A DNA stretch of 64,000 bases, taken from IMG/VR virus record IMGVR_UViG_3300044568_005111, positions 1 through 64,000 of that record. One strand, 5' to 3'. The translations under genes and the position numbers were made by a program. Below, in pieces: positions 9,207 through 19,066 of this stretch. Source of the stretch: a virus. Position 1 is the first letter of the stretch. The number at the start of each line of letters is the position of its first letter. The notes below the pieces were generated by a model. The model was not told the DNA's origin, made no database searches, and saw only the letters and a list, made by a program, of their open reading frames with translations.

Positions 9207-9734
9207 ATGGTACCCAATTTAAACGAGATATGTGACTGTTGTGGTGGTTATGAAAATCAACCAATGCTTCAACTTTTTGACAACAAATGTTTCGGTATAG
9301 TTGATGGTAAGGATATAACTGAAGATTTCTGCATGAAGGATTTTGCTTTTCCAACGGATGGCTATTCATGCGTAGGAATCACACTTCAAGAAAATGGAGG
9401 AACCACTACCCTATTTGATAATCAGCTACCTGTTCCATTAGTAACACTAGTCAGCGGTAAAGCCTATGCTAGAGGTATTTTATTAAAGGTTACGTATCCA
9501 ACAAATGATCTAAATTCAGAAGAAATATTAATTTCAGATAAAAACGTAGTATTAACAATTGAGACATATAATGGGACCTCAACTAATTATCCACTATATA
9601 ATTTCTTTTCTATTTTTACTAACCCTAAATCAAACGATCCGTCTCAAATAATAAATAAGATAGAATTGACTAATCCAAACGTCGACTATCCAATTAGGAT
9701 ATCTGCATTAATTTTATTTGGAAATGCATTGTAA
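9207..9734 (+). CDS. Virion-type protein, unknown
   Basis: A 175-residue, beta-rich protein. It starts MVPNLNEICDCCGGYENQP with a Cys cluster (CDCC, then NKCFG and EDFCMKDF). Five or more cysteines in a short N-terminal region could bind metal. The rest has alternating hydrophobic strands such as YPIRISALILFGNAL. No family recognised. Its late-type promoter motif and position make a structural role likely. Confidence 0.6.
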   Translation: MVPNLNEICDCCGGYENQPMLQLFDNKCFGIVDGKDITEDFCMKDFAFPTDGYSCVGITLQENGGTTTLFDNQLPVPLVTLVSGKAYARGILLKVTYPTNDLNSEEILISDKNVVLTIETYNGTSTNYPLYNFFSIFTNPKSNDPSQIINKIELTNPNVDYPIRISALILFGNAL

Positions 9735-9748
9735 AAAATTTTAAAGAA

Positions 9749-10156
9749 ATGAGTAATTACGCAACTGAAATAATTAACCTTGAAGCTGGAATTAACTATG
9801 AACCTACGTTTATCAGAACAGATAACCGATTGCCTGCAAATGTTCCAACCACACTAGGCTATCTTCAAATAGGTGAACTTCAACAATATGGAAATGCTAG
9901 AGGTCCGCTTTTTAGAATTGAATTTGCAGATACTTCAGCCGTTACTGCTTCCCATGTTAAAATTCTGGGACTAGATAATAACGATATAAATGCACCAATA
10001 TATCCTATTGCATATCTTCAAAATTGGAGGCCAATCCTAGATGTATACTTAAAGAAATTTATCTTTTGTGATGCAGGCGGTACTGAAATTATCGAGGATC
10101 CTGCAAACTATGCAATTATTGGATATAAAAGAAAAACAATGCCAACTGTATTCTAA
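9749..10156 (+). CDS. Virion-type protein, unknown
   Basis: A 135-residue protein beginning MSNYATEIINLEAGINYEPT. It is beta-rich, with no transmembrane segment or recognised domain. Its stop overlaps the next ATG (TAATGG), which implies coupled translation within the structural block. Confidence 0.6.
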   Translation: MSNYATEIINLEAGINYEPTFIRTDNRLPANVPTTLGYLQIGELQQYGNARGPLFRIEFADTSAVTASHVKILGLDNNDINAPIYPIAYLQNWRPILDVYLKKFIFCDAGGTEIIEDPANYAIIGYKRKTMPTVF

Positions 10157-10623
10157 TGGAAAGACTAGACGAGTTTTATAGTGGGGCCGGAATGCCTTCA
10201 AAAGACTTTGCAAGAGGTCTACCTTTTTATGGAACTAAAGGCGACTTTAACTTTACGACCGGTAAAAGTCAGTTTACTCCAGGTGTATCCATAAAGCAGG
10301 TACCTCTAACTGATATGTCGGTCAAGGGAGATCCTGGATTATCCCAATTTGACATGGAACTAAGTAAACTAAGATTCTATTATAAACCTGGAGATAGGGT
10401 CAGAGGAACGATTGTTAACTCTCAACTTACTTCAGAAAACGGTCGAGTTATCATTGGAAAACTCGACAAGATCACGGCAGACTATGGATCAAATTCTATT
10501 CGAGCATGGGTAAAAAATCCATCTACTCTTGAATCAACCGAGATCTATATAAATTCTATTGAGAGAATCTATGAAAGTGTATCGCGTAGAGCATTAAATT
10601 TTTCTCAATTCATTAATTCTTAA
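10156..10623 (+). CDS. Virion-type protein, unknown
   Basis: A 155-residue protein starting MERLDEFYSGAGMPSKDFAR. The middle (KPGDRVRGTIVNSQLTSENG) reads like a small beta-barrel. It ends ALNFSQFINS, which oddly resembles the N-terminal packaging signature seen elsewhere but at the wrong end. No family recognised. It overlaps the previous stop by one base. Confidence 0.6.
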   Translation: MERLDEFYSGAGMPSKDFARGLPFYGTKGDFNFTTGKSQFTPGVSIKQVPLTDMSVKGDPGLSQFDMELSKLRFYYKPGDRVRGTIVNSQLTSENGRVIIGKLDKITADYGSNSIRAWVKNPSTLESTEIYINSIERIYESVSRRALNFSQFINS

Positions 10624-10686
10624 GTAAACTTTATTTTAGTAGAACCAACTACTACTTTTTGTATATAAAATAAAAAACTATTTTTT

Positions 10687-11676
10687 ATGCAATCAAACGA
10701 AATTGATGACGAAGCGGCTCGTTTTCTGGAAGAACAGGATAGAATACATGGAGTAAATACAATCAAGGTCGAAGAGACCCATGACGAACCAGTTCAAAAA
10801 AGCCTTGGCCAAATCGGCGGATATATTGAATCTCCAGAGTTATCTGCGGCATCTGAATCTTCTTGGAAACTTTTAGATCTAAGATCACTACCTTCACAGG
10901 GATTATTTTATCCTGAAGGAACTGAACTTCTTCTAAGATCTGCAAAAACCAAGGAGATCCGTCACTGGTCTACAATTGATGAAAATGATCCACTTGACGT
11001 TAGAGAAAAAATTAATTTCGTGCTAAATGCATGTACTAAGATTAGAGTATCTGGAGGAAGACCTCTAAACTTTAATGATTACTTAGAAATTGACAGATAT
11101 CACATCCTATTTAGACTCTATGAACTTACTTTCCCAAATCAAGAAAATAAACTTTGGGCAAATATTAAGTGTGAGATCGATGGCCACATAAACAGAACGC
11201 ATGTATTGAGCTCAAACCTAAAAGGTTTTGAATATCCAGCGGACTTAATGAAATGGTATTCCGAAGAAGATCGATGCTTTAAAGTAGTCTCTGAAAAACT
11301 TAATGAAACCTTTTATCTCTACTTGCCAACAATTGGCACTGAGAATAAGTTTAGGCTAAAGAGACAGGACGATGCGAAAAAAGGAGTTGAGATAGACGAA
11401 TCATTCTATGAATTTGGACCATACTTAATTAAAGACTGGCGAACTATCACTAATTCTTCTCTTACTGACCTAAAATTTAGTTCAAATGCATGGCAAGATA
11501 ATAAGTTTATCTTTATCCATAAATTCACTAATCAATTAAAGGAGGCAAGTCTAAATAAAGTATTAAGCATTTGTGAAAAATGTAAGAATACCACGGAGAG
11601 CCACATTTTTTTGGAGGGAAGCTTCACTGTCAAAGATATTTTCATTATTTCAGCTGGACTTGATGAACTTATTTAA
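10687..11676 (+). CDS. Baseplate hub/assembly protein, gp26-like (tentative)
   Basis: A 329-residue protein. The segment LPSQGLFYPEGTELLLRSAK followed by a C-T-K-I turn, a D-x-L-x-x-D-R-Y-x-I-L-F-R-L-Y-E-L helix and a late CEKCKN pair matches the general pattern of T4-type baseplate hub proteins (gp26 family). Those have LPSxGxFYP, an ILLxLR-like helix and a zinc-like Cys pair. T4 gp26 is shorter, about 208 residues. The N-terminal 60 residues are acidic and probably disordered. A small gene overlaps its 3' end. Confidence 0.45.
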   Translation: MQSNEIDDEAARFLEEQDRIHGVNTIKVEETHDEPVQKSLGQIGGYIESPELSAASESSWKLLDLRSLPSQGLFYPEGTELLLRSAKTKEIRHWSTIDENDPLDVREKINFVLNACTKIRVSGGRPLNFNDYLEIDRYHILFRLYELTFPNQENKLWANIKCEIDGHINRTHVLSSNLKGFEYPADLMKWYSEEDRCFKVVSEKLNETFYLYLPTIGTENKFRLKRQDDAKKGVEIDESFYEFGPYLIKDWRTITNSSLTDLKFSSNAWQDNKFIFIHKFTNQLKEASLNKVLSICEKCKNTTESHIFLEGSFTVKDIFIISAGLDELI

Positions 11677-11881
11677 GCTTAATAAAGACTTGGCATTGAA
11701 GCTTAACCAATCGTTTGATACCCTATATGAAATGGAATATATGGAATATTCTCTACTCTTAAACATCGTGAATGATGAGATAGATAAAAAGAATAATCCG
11801 GATGATGTATTCACCAACATAATGAGCGGTAACAATCAGCCATTGAAAGTTAATCTTCCAGATAACCTAAAACTTAAATAA
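11663..11881 (+). CDS. Small protein overlapping the hub-like gene
   Basis: A 72-residue protein. I prefer the ATG at 11663, inside the last codons of the upstream gene, to an earlier ATG at 11573 that would overlap by more than 100 bases. It starts MNLFKLNKDLALKLNQSF and contains a Tyr/Glu-rich helix. An overlapping small gene after a hub-assembly gene recalls a chaperone pair, but no family was recognised. Confidence 0.6.
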   Translation: MNLFKLNKDLALKLNQSFDTLYEMEYMEYSLLLNIVNDEIDKKNNPDDVFTNIMSGNNQPLKVNLPDNLKLK

Positions 11882-11892
11882 ATAATAAAAAT
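11878..11892 (+). promoter_or_regulatory. Late-promoter-like motif
   Basis: ATAAATAATAAAAAT, twelve bases before the GTG start at 11904. It overlaps the stop of the upstream gene. Confidence 0.5.
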
Positions 11893-11903
11893 AATTACTA
11901 TTT

Positions 11904-13622
11904 GTGGGCGAAAAACTAAATGCTTTTTTAAAATTATATACAACTAAGGCAATTGCCGAAGTTGACCAATTAAAAATTAAAATTGCAGAGACAGAAGAAA
12001 AGTTGAAGACGGCCGACGTTTTATATAAAGAAACATTAGTCTCAGCTGAAAGCTTTAAGTTAACTCCAGATTTTTTATTAGTTTTTCCTGGAGCAACCTT
12101 ATTTAGTGAAAATGTGGATGCATATAAGAATCTACTGTCTGTCGCAGTTGATCCAATATTTAAAAAACAAGTACAAGATTTATATAAAGTAAGAAATGCT
12201 GATACTCAACTTGTTGGTCGAAAGGAATCCTTAAGCGTTGCTGAATCATATGTAAAAAAAGGAGGAGAAGATTATCTTAATAAACTAGCTAGTGAAATTT
12301 TAAAAAATGCTTCTGCTGCTGGATCTAGAGGAGCCAATTTTACGAGTATAATGGATAAGCTTTTTAAAACTTATGATGATTATGCAAAATCAATTGAAGG
12401 TTTCACCGAAGATATTGCAGGTCCAGATGGAATGCTTACTTCGCCTGAAGCATATGCAGCGCTCGTTGAAAAAAGGGAAGCTGGCCAATTCAATGAATCA
12501 AATTCAGCTAAACCAGCTGACTCTAGTACATCGTCTATCAATGCAGCATCTAGTTCTACTAACAACAAAGAAGAGATATCTGCTTCAATCAATTCAACTG
12601 GGTCTGAAAATAAGACGACTGCTCCAGTAGCAAGTACTCCAATAAATCCAACTGCCACTAAATCTTCTGATGCAACATCTGTTACTAATTCAGAAGGAGG
12701 AGTAACGTCCAAAGTAGGTGAACTTGAAACTGAGAATATTTTAGAGCCAGCGCCGATGCAGGCAGTAAATATTAATCTTGAAAGCAAACCACCTGAATCT
12801 AAGACTGTCGAAGGATCTACTTCAAATTCAACAACTGCATCAACCACATCAAACTCAACTACGGTAAATGATGTAAATTCTACATCAAGCAATAGTGGAG
12901 TAACTGGTGATAAAAATATAATGAATGTTGATAACACAAATAATCAATCTTCTTCAAATACAGTAAATGAGAATAAGAAAGAAAAAGGAGGATTCTTATC
13001 TAAAGTAGGAAACTTTGCAAAGAAAGCAGGAGCAGCTCTAAATCTACCATCTATTGGTGAACTTGGAGAACAGGCAAAGGGTTTATTTGGAGCAACTGGT
13101 GCAAATATTAGTTCTAAGATATCTGATGTCAAAAACTCATTTGCCATCAATTCAAGTGATAGTGAATCAAATTCTTCACCTGCATCGTCGACTGAAACTA
13201 ATTCAGTAAACTCTTCAAATACTACTAACACAACACCAGCTAAACCGGATGATATATCGGGAGTTCCTAATACTGGAACCACTTCAAATACTTCAAACGT
13301 TCTTAAGACTGAGACACAGACTGCAATGAGCGTTGAGCAAAATAAACCAGGAGTGACTGCATCAGCACCAGCGGCTACAACAACTCTTCCAGAGTCAACG
13401 TCCGCATCAACCACTGTTTTAAATACTAATAATTCACAATCTTCACAATCGCCTCAGCCAGTAACGTCAAATATTTCTCAAAATACCCAATCTACTAATC
13501 AGCCATCTGGCAATCCAGCAGGAGTCGGCGTAAACGTCGATACAAATCAGTTGGCTCAATCTATTACTCGATTAGAGAGAATATTAATAAGCGGAATAGA
13601 AGTAACAATAAAAGATACATAA
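11904..13622 (+). CDS. Large low-complexity Ser/Thr/Asn-rich virion protein
   Basis: A 572-residue protein from a GTG start just after a late-type motif. Residues 1 to about 190 are helical (coiled coil VDQLKIKIAETEEKLKTADV). Residues about 190-545 are very rich in Ser, Thr, Asn and Ala with a short ordered island (GGFLSKVGNFAKKAGAALNL). The last 25 residues (QSITRLERILISGIEVTIKD) look like a conserved docking helix. Long disordered linkers with conserved ends are seen in phage baseplate or fibre-attachment proteins. No family recognised. Confidence 0.65.
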   Translation: MGEKLNAFLKLYTTKAIAEVDQLKIKIAETEEKLKTADVLYKETLVSAESFKLTPDFLLVFPGATLFSENVDAYKNLLSVAVDPIFKKQVQDLYKVRNADTQLVGRKESLSVAESYVKKGGEDYLNKLASEILKNASAAGSRGANFTSIMDKLFKTYDDYAKSIEGFTEDIAGPDGMLTSPEAYAALVEKREAGQFNESNSAKPADSSTSSINAASSSTNNKEEISASINSTGSENKTTAPVASTPINPTATKSSDATSVTNSEGGVTSKVGELETENILEPAPMQAVNINLESKPPESKTVEGSTSNSTTASTTSNSTTVNDVNSTSSNSGVTGDKNIMNVDNTNNQSSSNTVNENKKEKGGFLSKVGNFAKKAGAALNLPSIGELGEQAKGLFGATGANISSKISDVKNSFAINSSDSESNSSPASSTETNSVNSSNTTNTTPAKPDDISGVPNTGTTSNTSNVLKTETQTAMSVEQNKPGVTASAPAATTTLPESTSASTTVLNTNNSQSSQSPQPVTSNISQNTQSTNQPSGNPAGVGVNVDTNQLAQSITRLERILISGIEVTIKDT

Positions 13623-13623
13623 T

Positions 13624-13863
13624 ATGGAAGAAACAATAAAAGGCCAATTGCATAGCCTATATTTAACCTACTCTGCAATAAACACTCAATTTAAAAGAAT
13701 TGAGACGGAAGCCGCTCGACTAGAGACTGAGAGGAAAACAGTCAGTGAGGTACTGCATAATACTAGAGAACTAGAAAAAGAATTAATAAATAACTTAGAG
13801 AACATTTTAGGTAAAAAATTAACTCCAAACGATATTCTTGAAATAATTAAACAATATGAATAA
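13624..13863 (+). CDS. Small coiled-coil protein
   Basis: A 79-residue protein that is almost wholly a heptad-repeat helix (FKRIETEAARLETERKTVSE). It begins one base after the previous stop and overlaps the next gene by eight bases. No family recognised. It is probably a small assembly or structural factor. Confidence 0.65.
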   Translation: MEETIKGQLHSLYLTYSAINTQFKRIETEAARLETERKTVSEVLHNTRELEKELINNLENILGKKLTPNDILEIIKQYE

Positions 13864-14644
13864 AGATCTAATGTATAGAATAATCGGAGCCTTCTTAATA
13901 GGAGCTATTGCACTTTTATTATTTAAAAACTGCCAAATTCAAAAAGGAGCTGACCGTGATATTGATGAACTTAAAAAATCAATAATTGCATCTGACAAGC
14001 TTACAAAAGAGGCGGATGGTCGATATGCAAAATTAGTTGACTACTATGCTAGCGAGAAAGACCTTATGAAAGAATTAAAAGAGTCTAATGAAGATCTCTA
14101 TAAAACTATTAAAAAACAGGACGAGAGACTATTAAGCATAACTAGTTCAATAATAACATTAGATAGTAAAATAGTTCAAGGATTTGCTCAGACTGATCCA
14201 GTAGATACAAACAGATTAAACCTTTCTCTAAAATACCCTGATGAAAAGGATCCATTTGTATATTGGGATGGCTGGGTAAATAAGAATACTGCTGCATATA
14301 AAGGAACATTCTCTTTTGGTAAGCTTCCTATTCAAATCATTTTAACTGAGGACACTCGAGGTCTTTGGAAAAGTAGAATTGTTGGACCTGACTGGTTAAA
14401 AGTTGACTCACTATCAATTAAAAGTCTTCCACCAACCGAATATGCAAGCGTTAAACCTAAAACGATACAATGGCTCGTTGGTGGTAATTATATACAGAGC
14501 TTAAATAATACTGGCCAAGGTGCAGGAATAAATTTTGGACTAAGCATATTTGATAAACATAATTTAATTATTGGTGCAAACACCCTAAATCAAGTGAGTC
14601 TTGGATATATGTATAAGATTAAGACATTTAAAAGAAACAAGTAA
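13856..14644 (+). CDS. Membrane-anchored coiled-coil protein with C-terminal beta domain
   Basis: A 262-residue protein with one N-terminal membrane segment (IIGAFLIGAIALLLFKNC) and a coiled coil to about residue 110. A beta-rich domain with an amphipathic C-terminus follows (INFGLSIFDKHNLIIGANTL). The layout (inner-membrane anchor, long helix, outer domain) would suit a protein spanning the periplasm, such as a unimolecular spanin. That is inference only, and no spanin motif is recognised. Confidence 0.6.
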   Translation: MNKDLMYRIIGAFLIGAIALLLFKNCQIQKGADRDIDELKKSIIASDKLTKEADGRYAKLVDYYASEKDLMKELKESNEDLYKTIKKQDERLLSITSSIITLDSKIVQGFAQTDPVDTNRLNLSLKYPDEKDPFVYWDGWVNKNTAAYKGTFSFGKLPIQIILTEDTRGLWKSRIVGPDWLKVDSLSIKSLPPTEYASVKPKTIQWLVGGNYIQSLNNTGQGAGINFGLSIFDKHNLIIGANTLNQVSLGYMYKIKTFKRNK

Positions 14645-14647
14645 ATA

Positions 14648-16642
14648 ATGGCACAGAGTAGATTCATAAATTTATCGTCTTATTGTATTGCTGAATACCA
14701 ATTTGAACAGCTAGGCTCTCTTAATTTTTATAATGAAGATTTTACCTTTGTTGAAAATGCCATTACTGGTGAACACCAAATATTTAATACAGACGCTTCA
14801 TATAATACACTAAAGAATATTCAAGATCTATCAGTTGTTTCAATAGGAAATAACTCATATGCATATTTAGATAGTGAAAAGATACCTAATTATCTTGCGT
14901 ACAATACACAATTGACTTCTACTACCCTATCTGGTTACAATGTAGTAATGGATAAAGTAAGATTTCACTTTGTTGCTGGTTTTGATTTTGACAATTTTAA
15001 AGCCTTAATATTATCGATTACTAATACTGAGAATAATGGAATAAATTGTACTTTTGCAAACATATTATTAGCACCTGAAACAATTGCAGAATTAATAATC
15101 TTTAATCCTAAACCTTTATTTCTTTCAAACGCAGTATATGATAGATATGTCGATATTTATGTTCCGTCTATAAAAAATATTAATAATGATTTTATAACGG
15201 CCCCTATTCCTGGAATCACATTTGCTGCAGCTATCACACCAAGTTTAAATGGACCAGTCGGATTTATTACGAATAGCCCAATAACAATCTCTCTATTTGA
15301 ATGTGGAAATAAAAAGACGATCTATACAAATACTCCAGTTACGTATGATTCATATGAAGTTACAAATGCTTTTACTTCATCTTTATCCCAGACAAATGAA
15401 TTTAACAATGTCGGTGCGTATGTTGCTGAATCACTAGTAGGTGACTATCTAGAATTCTACTTAACCTTTAATTCAGCTTTTCCAGGTGAGTTAATATCAA
15501 TCCTAGATAAAAGAAATCCATCAGATGATTGGATTATAGTACACCAATTAAGTGTATTTGAACAAGTCGGGTCGGCCTTTATTAACACTGCTAGACTAGT
15601 CTTCTTTCAAGAAGATTCATACGATGAACCTAATGTATTTAGACCAGTTCTTAAGTATGCACATGAAGCTATTAGCATGTCAGTTGACTATATTGCGCGA
15701 TTAACAAATCGTCGAAATGGTGAACAAATTATTAGAGAAGCTTCATTTAATCTAGTTTCTCCAAAGAAATATGGCCGAAGCTTAATAAACATACCTCTAC
15801 TTGAAAAACCACAGTCTCAAAAAATCTATAATAAGATTGTTAAGAATAACTTTGAAGCTACATCACTATTCATTGAGCCTACACCAGTTGGGAGACAGCC
15901 AGTTGTGACGCCTGCTGTACCTACTCAAATAACTGAAGTTGTTCGTACAGAATTTATCCCAATATTCTTTAATAATAACAATATTTCAATATCTAATGTT
16001 AATTCAATGGTGCAATCTACTGATTCATCAGAGGAGATAATATTTGCACCAGGTAAACTTAGATTTGTGCTTTCACCATTTGATAATGTTCTTAAATTAA
16101 AAGTATTTACTGAAGCTACTCTAGCAAATGCTGATAATCCACTGGTCTCGCTAGACTTAAATGTAAACTCTGCAAAATATCGACTTGTTTTTGAGACTAC
16201 TACTGGTAAGATCACTATCGACAATGTAAATGATTCTAATCAGGAAAATTTATCAACTGGCCAAGTTACATTTAATATCGCTAAGAAAGACAGTGAATCT
16301 ATCACCAGTTCATCAAATAGGACACTATATTTAGTTTCAGTTTCACAGGACGGTAGAGAAACTCTGATGTATACTGGAGAATGGAGAAAACCTAGTGAGC
16401 AAGCGGATGTAGATGCAGCTATTGCTCAAGCAAAAGCAGATGCAACGTCTAAAAAAGATACTGCTGCTATACTTGCAAGCATTAAGGAACGGATGGATCT
16501 TATTACTAAGTTTAATCTTGCAAATAAAGTTGAATTACGTTCTAATATAAAAAATAGAGGAGAAGCACCAATCGTAAATAGATTTGGAATAGCTGGATCA
16601 AAGTCTATATTGACGAATGGTTCTAACTCCACAAACCAATAA
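14648..16642 (+). CDS. Large virion protein, unknown
   Basis: A 664-residue, Asn/Thr/Ile-rich, beta-structured protein starting MAQSRFINLSSYCIAEYQFE. The C-terminal 110 residues turn helical (ADVDAAIAQAKADATSKKD). Length, composition and place among structural genes suggest a tail, fibre or decoration protein. No domain recognised. Confidence 0.65.
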   Translation: MAQSRFINLSSYCIAEYQFEQLGSLNFYNEDFTFVENAITGEHQIFNTDASYNTLKNIQDLSVVSIGNNSYAYLDSEKIPNYLAYNTQLTSTTLSGYNVVMDKVRFHFVAGFDFDNFKALILSITNTENNGINCTFANILLAPETIAELIIFNPKPLFLSNAVYDRYVDIYVPSIKNINNDFITAPIPGITFAAAITPSLNGPVGFITNSPITISLFECGNKKTIYTNTPVTYDSYEVTNAFTSSLSQTNEFNNVGAYVAESLVGDYLEFYLTFNSAFPGELISILDKRNPSDDWIIVHQLSVFEQVGSAFINTARLVFFQEDSYDEPNVFRPVLKYAHEAISMSVDYIARLTNRRNGEQIIREASFNLVSPKKYGRSLINIPLLEKPQSQKIYNKIVKNNFEATSLFIEPTPVGRQPVVTPAVPTQITEVVRTEFIPIFFNNNNISISNVNSMVQSTDSSEEIIFAPGKLRFVLSPFDNVLKLKVFTEATLANADNPLVSLDLNVNSAKYRLVFETTTGKITIDNVNDSNQENLSTGQVTFNIAKKDSESITSSSNRTLYLVSVSQDGRETLMYTGEWRKPSEQADVDAAIAQAKADATSKKDTAAILASIKERMDLITKFNLANKVELRSNIKNRGEAPIVNRFGIAGSKSILTNGSNSTNQ

Positions 16643-16688
16643 TCCATTGAATATAAATCCGAACAATAAATAATTAGCGATTTATTGA

Positions 16689-16710
16689 GATAAATAAAAA
16701 AAAATAATAA
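16689..16710 (+). promoter_or_regulatory. Late-promoter-like motif
   Basis: GATAAATAAAAAAAAATAAT, nine bases before the ATG of the 640-residue gene. Confidence 0.45.
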
Positions 16711-16718
16711 GGCACGAA

Positions 16719-18641
16719 ATGAAAGGCTTCGTAGACAAGATATTAACTGAACTTAAGACTAATTCTACTCTTAAAACAGACCCGCTTGTAAAACTTTTAA
16801 CAGAATCTATTGATAAATCTATTTCTTTAGGTGAGACTACTCCTTCTATCTATGAGAATTTGAAGAGTGGACTTACTTCAATAAATGCTAGAGTTAAAAG
16901 CAAACAATTAAATGCAATCCTAGAACAATTCACTAAGATTGAAACTACCCCTGAATCTAAAACGTTTGATATTTCAAAGAAGGTAAACCTTTTTGAGAAG
17001 TTAAGCGCAATTAAAGAATCTAAATCAGGTACAAATCCTATCGTTAAAGGTCAAGTAGACGTTTTTGAATCCTACCTAAATAATGGAACTCCTGATTTTG
17101 CACTATGTGAAGGCTTTATTCAATTCTTCTCGAATCATAAATATGATTCAACGATTAAAAAGCAGGTTGAAAAGGTTCAAAAATACATTAATGAAAACAC
17201 ATCAGAAATATTATTTTTAAATGCCATCTATACTATGGATGCAATGCCAAACCAACAGTATGCAACAGTTAGTGCAGATCTTAAAAACATGTTGATTGGT
17301 GAATCTTACACATCAGATATTCTTAGGATGAAATACGGAACGACTGTTCCTATGGTTAATCAACTAATAAATGACCTAAGATTACTTGAATCTCAAACAA
17401 TGGGATATTTTACATTAGGAGAAGGAGATTCATTCACCAAAGTGACTAACCTGATCACACCAGCGACGAAAGCAAAGGACGGGATGATTCTTTATATGGA
17501 CAACCGATTCGTTTCAATTCGTGAATCCAGAGGACTTACTGGTAAAGAGACTAAGGTATACATTGATGGAGACTTTAAGATTGCAGAAGTTGATCCTAAC
17601 TACGTTAAAGAAAAGTTTCCAAAATTCTATAGCGTTGCTGAATCTTTCGCTACTTTAGGATTCACTAAAAATGTGGATGGAACAAGCGTAGATTCTTCAG
17701 CAATCCGAAACTTTAATATTAGCTTTAAAACAAATGAAGAGAAAGAATTAGATCTTTATCTAAATGAGTCAAAGGTTTCTAACCTAGACGAAATTAACTT
17801 AATGGAGGCTCTTTCTTTAGAAAGCAATGATGTTAAGAATCGTGTAATCAATCTTTTTGAAAACTCAAGCAACTTATTTAATTTTGATTTCATTAAAGAA
17901 TTAACAAATGACCGTACATTAAGTGAAGCATTTGTTCTTAAACTAAATGAAGAATTCTATATCTGTGAAAAATTAAATTCAGCAGAAAAAGAGTGGAGAA
18001 AAGTAGATGAGTACGAAATGTACGAGTTTTGCATGGAGAAATTCAATTATGATATTAGCCCAATCTTTAAAACTCAAATTGATGAAAAGGTTGATGCTTA
18101 TAAAAAGATCGAGGCAAGAAAGAACGATATTTCAGTAGATATTACTAAACTTGAAGAAACAATGGAAAAACTTCAAAAAGCAATCTCAAGCCCAGATCTT
18201 GATTCAGAAGCAACTAAGAAACTTACTGGAATTAGAGAATCAATTGAATCTACAATTACTGCTCTTAAAAATGATTATGTTGGATTAGATTTATTCAAAA
18301 GAGATATTGTAGGCAGTTCAAAAAAGTCTTCCATTTTTGAATCTTCTAACGGATTTAATGATCGATATGAAGACATATATAATGAACTAAAGCAATATGG
18401 TTTTAAAAAAGGAGACTCATGGCTTGACAAGGAAACTAAAATTAAATCATTAATAAAAGGTAATGAGACTAATGGAATTTTCATTAATGTTTCTACTGTA
18501 GACAATCCTAACGCAGATACTGCTTTTTATCAAACGATTATTTGGACTGAAGGCAAGTCAAAGAATTTATCTGGATATACTAGCGACGCATACGATGTAT
18601 TCATTAAGAAGATTAAAGAAGTTGTAAACTCTCAAAAATGA
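16719..18641 (+). CDS. Large helical structural or scaffold-like protein
   Basis: A 640-residue protein, strongly helical and charged, with a long coiled coil near residues 460-540 (ISVDITKLEETMEKLQKAIS). Several internal LxE/IxE sites occur (LNESK, LMEAL, LLTES) of the type cut by T4-like prohead proteases, although such tripeptides also arise by chance. It could be a prohead core or internal head protein. No family recognised. Its stop overlaps the start of the tiny lipoprotein gene. Confidence 0.6.
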   Translation: MKGFVDKILTELKTNSTLKTDPLVKLLTESIDKSISLGETTPSIYENLKSGLTSINARVKSKQLNAILEQFTKIETTPESKTFDISKKVNLFEKLSAIKESKSGTNPIVKGQVDVFESYLNNGTPDFALCEGFIQFFSNHKYDSTIKKQVEKVQKYINENTSEILFLNAIYTMDAMPNQQYATVSADLKNMLIGESYTSDILRMKYGTTVPMVNQLINDLRLLESQTMGYFTLGEGDSFTKVTNLITPATKAKDGMILYMDNRFVSIRESRGLTGKETKVYIDGDFKIAEVDPNYVKEKFPKFYSVAESFATLGFTKNVDGTSVDSSAIRNFNISFKTNEEKELDLYLNESKVSNLDEINLMEALSLESNDVKNRVINLFENSSNLFNFDFIKELTNDRTLSEAFVLKLNEEFYICEKLNSAEKEWRKVDEYEMYEFCMEKFNYDISPIFKTQIDEKVDAYKKIEARKNDISVDITKLEETMEKLQKAISSPDLDSEATKKLTGIRESIESTITALKNDYVGLDLFKRDIVGSSKKSSIFESSNGFNDRYEDIYNELKQYGFKKGDSWLDKETKIKSLIKGNETNGIFINVSTVDNPNADTAFYQTIIWTEGKSKNLSGYTSDAYDVFIKKIKEVVNSQK

Positions 18642-18748
18642 GAATACTAATATTAATAATTTTAATTTTGCTCTGTGCAAGCTGTAAGACTTCTCACAAT
18701 TCATGTGATGCTTATGGTAAACTTGAAAAAACTGAGAATCCTTCTTGA
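18638..18748 (+). CDS. 36-residue lipoprotein
   Basis: A short reading frame overlapping the previous stop (ATGA). It encodes a hydrophobic signal (MRILILIILILLC) followed by a lipobox LCASC, so the mature protein would start at Cys16 and be about 21 residues. The tail KTSHNSCDAYG resembles tiny Bacteroidetes lipoproteins that I remember. It was missed by longer length cut-offs. A role in the outer or inner membrane, for example as an o-spanin-like peptide, is possible but not shown. Confidence 0.6.
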   Translation: MRILILIILILLCASCKTSHNSCDAYGKLEKTENPS

Positions 18749-18996
18749 AAAACATATTATCATATTCACAATACACAAGCGACTCCCTAAAAGAGTCGCT
18801 TGATCCATATATAGAATCTAAGCTAAAGTTTAAAATTGGAGATCAAGTTGAAGTAAAAGGTCGAATTGGAAAGATAACTGCATTTAATGGAAAAGAATAT
18901 CTTGTTATGATAGGTAGTAAAAATGAGAGAGTTCCAGAGCCACAAATCGAAAAGGTAGGACCACTAAAGAAGAAGAAACCAGCAAAGAAGAAATAA
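18745..18996 (+). CDS. Small SH3/KOW-like protein with basic tail
   Basis: An 83-residue protein from a TTG that overlaps the lipoprotein stop (TTGA). It starts MKNILSYSQYTSDSLKES, which is close to the packaging-type signature (hydrophobic/aromatic, then L-x-E before S). A KOW/SH3-like strand set (KIGDQVEVKGRIGKITAF) follows, ending in a Lys-rich tail (KKKKPAKKK) suited to nucleic acid binding. It may be a head-packaged DNA-associated protein; this is inference. Confidence 0.6.
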   Translation: MKNILSYSQYTSDSLKESLDPYIESKLKFKIGDQVEVKGRIGKITAFNGKEYLVMIGSKNERVPEPQIEKVGPLKKKKPAKKK

Positions 18997-19017
18997 TAAA
19001 GTATTTTTAAAATTAAT

Positions 19018-19050
19018 AAAGGGCATAAAAAATTATGCCCTTTTGTTTTA
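19018..19050 (+). terminator. Intrinsic terminator
   Basis: An 11-bp inverted repeat AAAGGGCATAA ... TTATGCCCTTT followed by TTTTGTTTTA. It ends the structural block. Confidence 0.85.
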
Positions 19051-19066
19051 TTTGTAGATTTTTCTT

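Noticed and set aside
12380-13414. Long minus-strand frames opposite the Ser/Thr-rich gene
   Set aside because: They arise from the biased Ser/Thr/Asn codons of the plus-strand gene (11904-13622).
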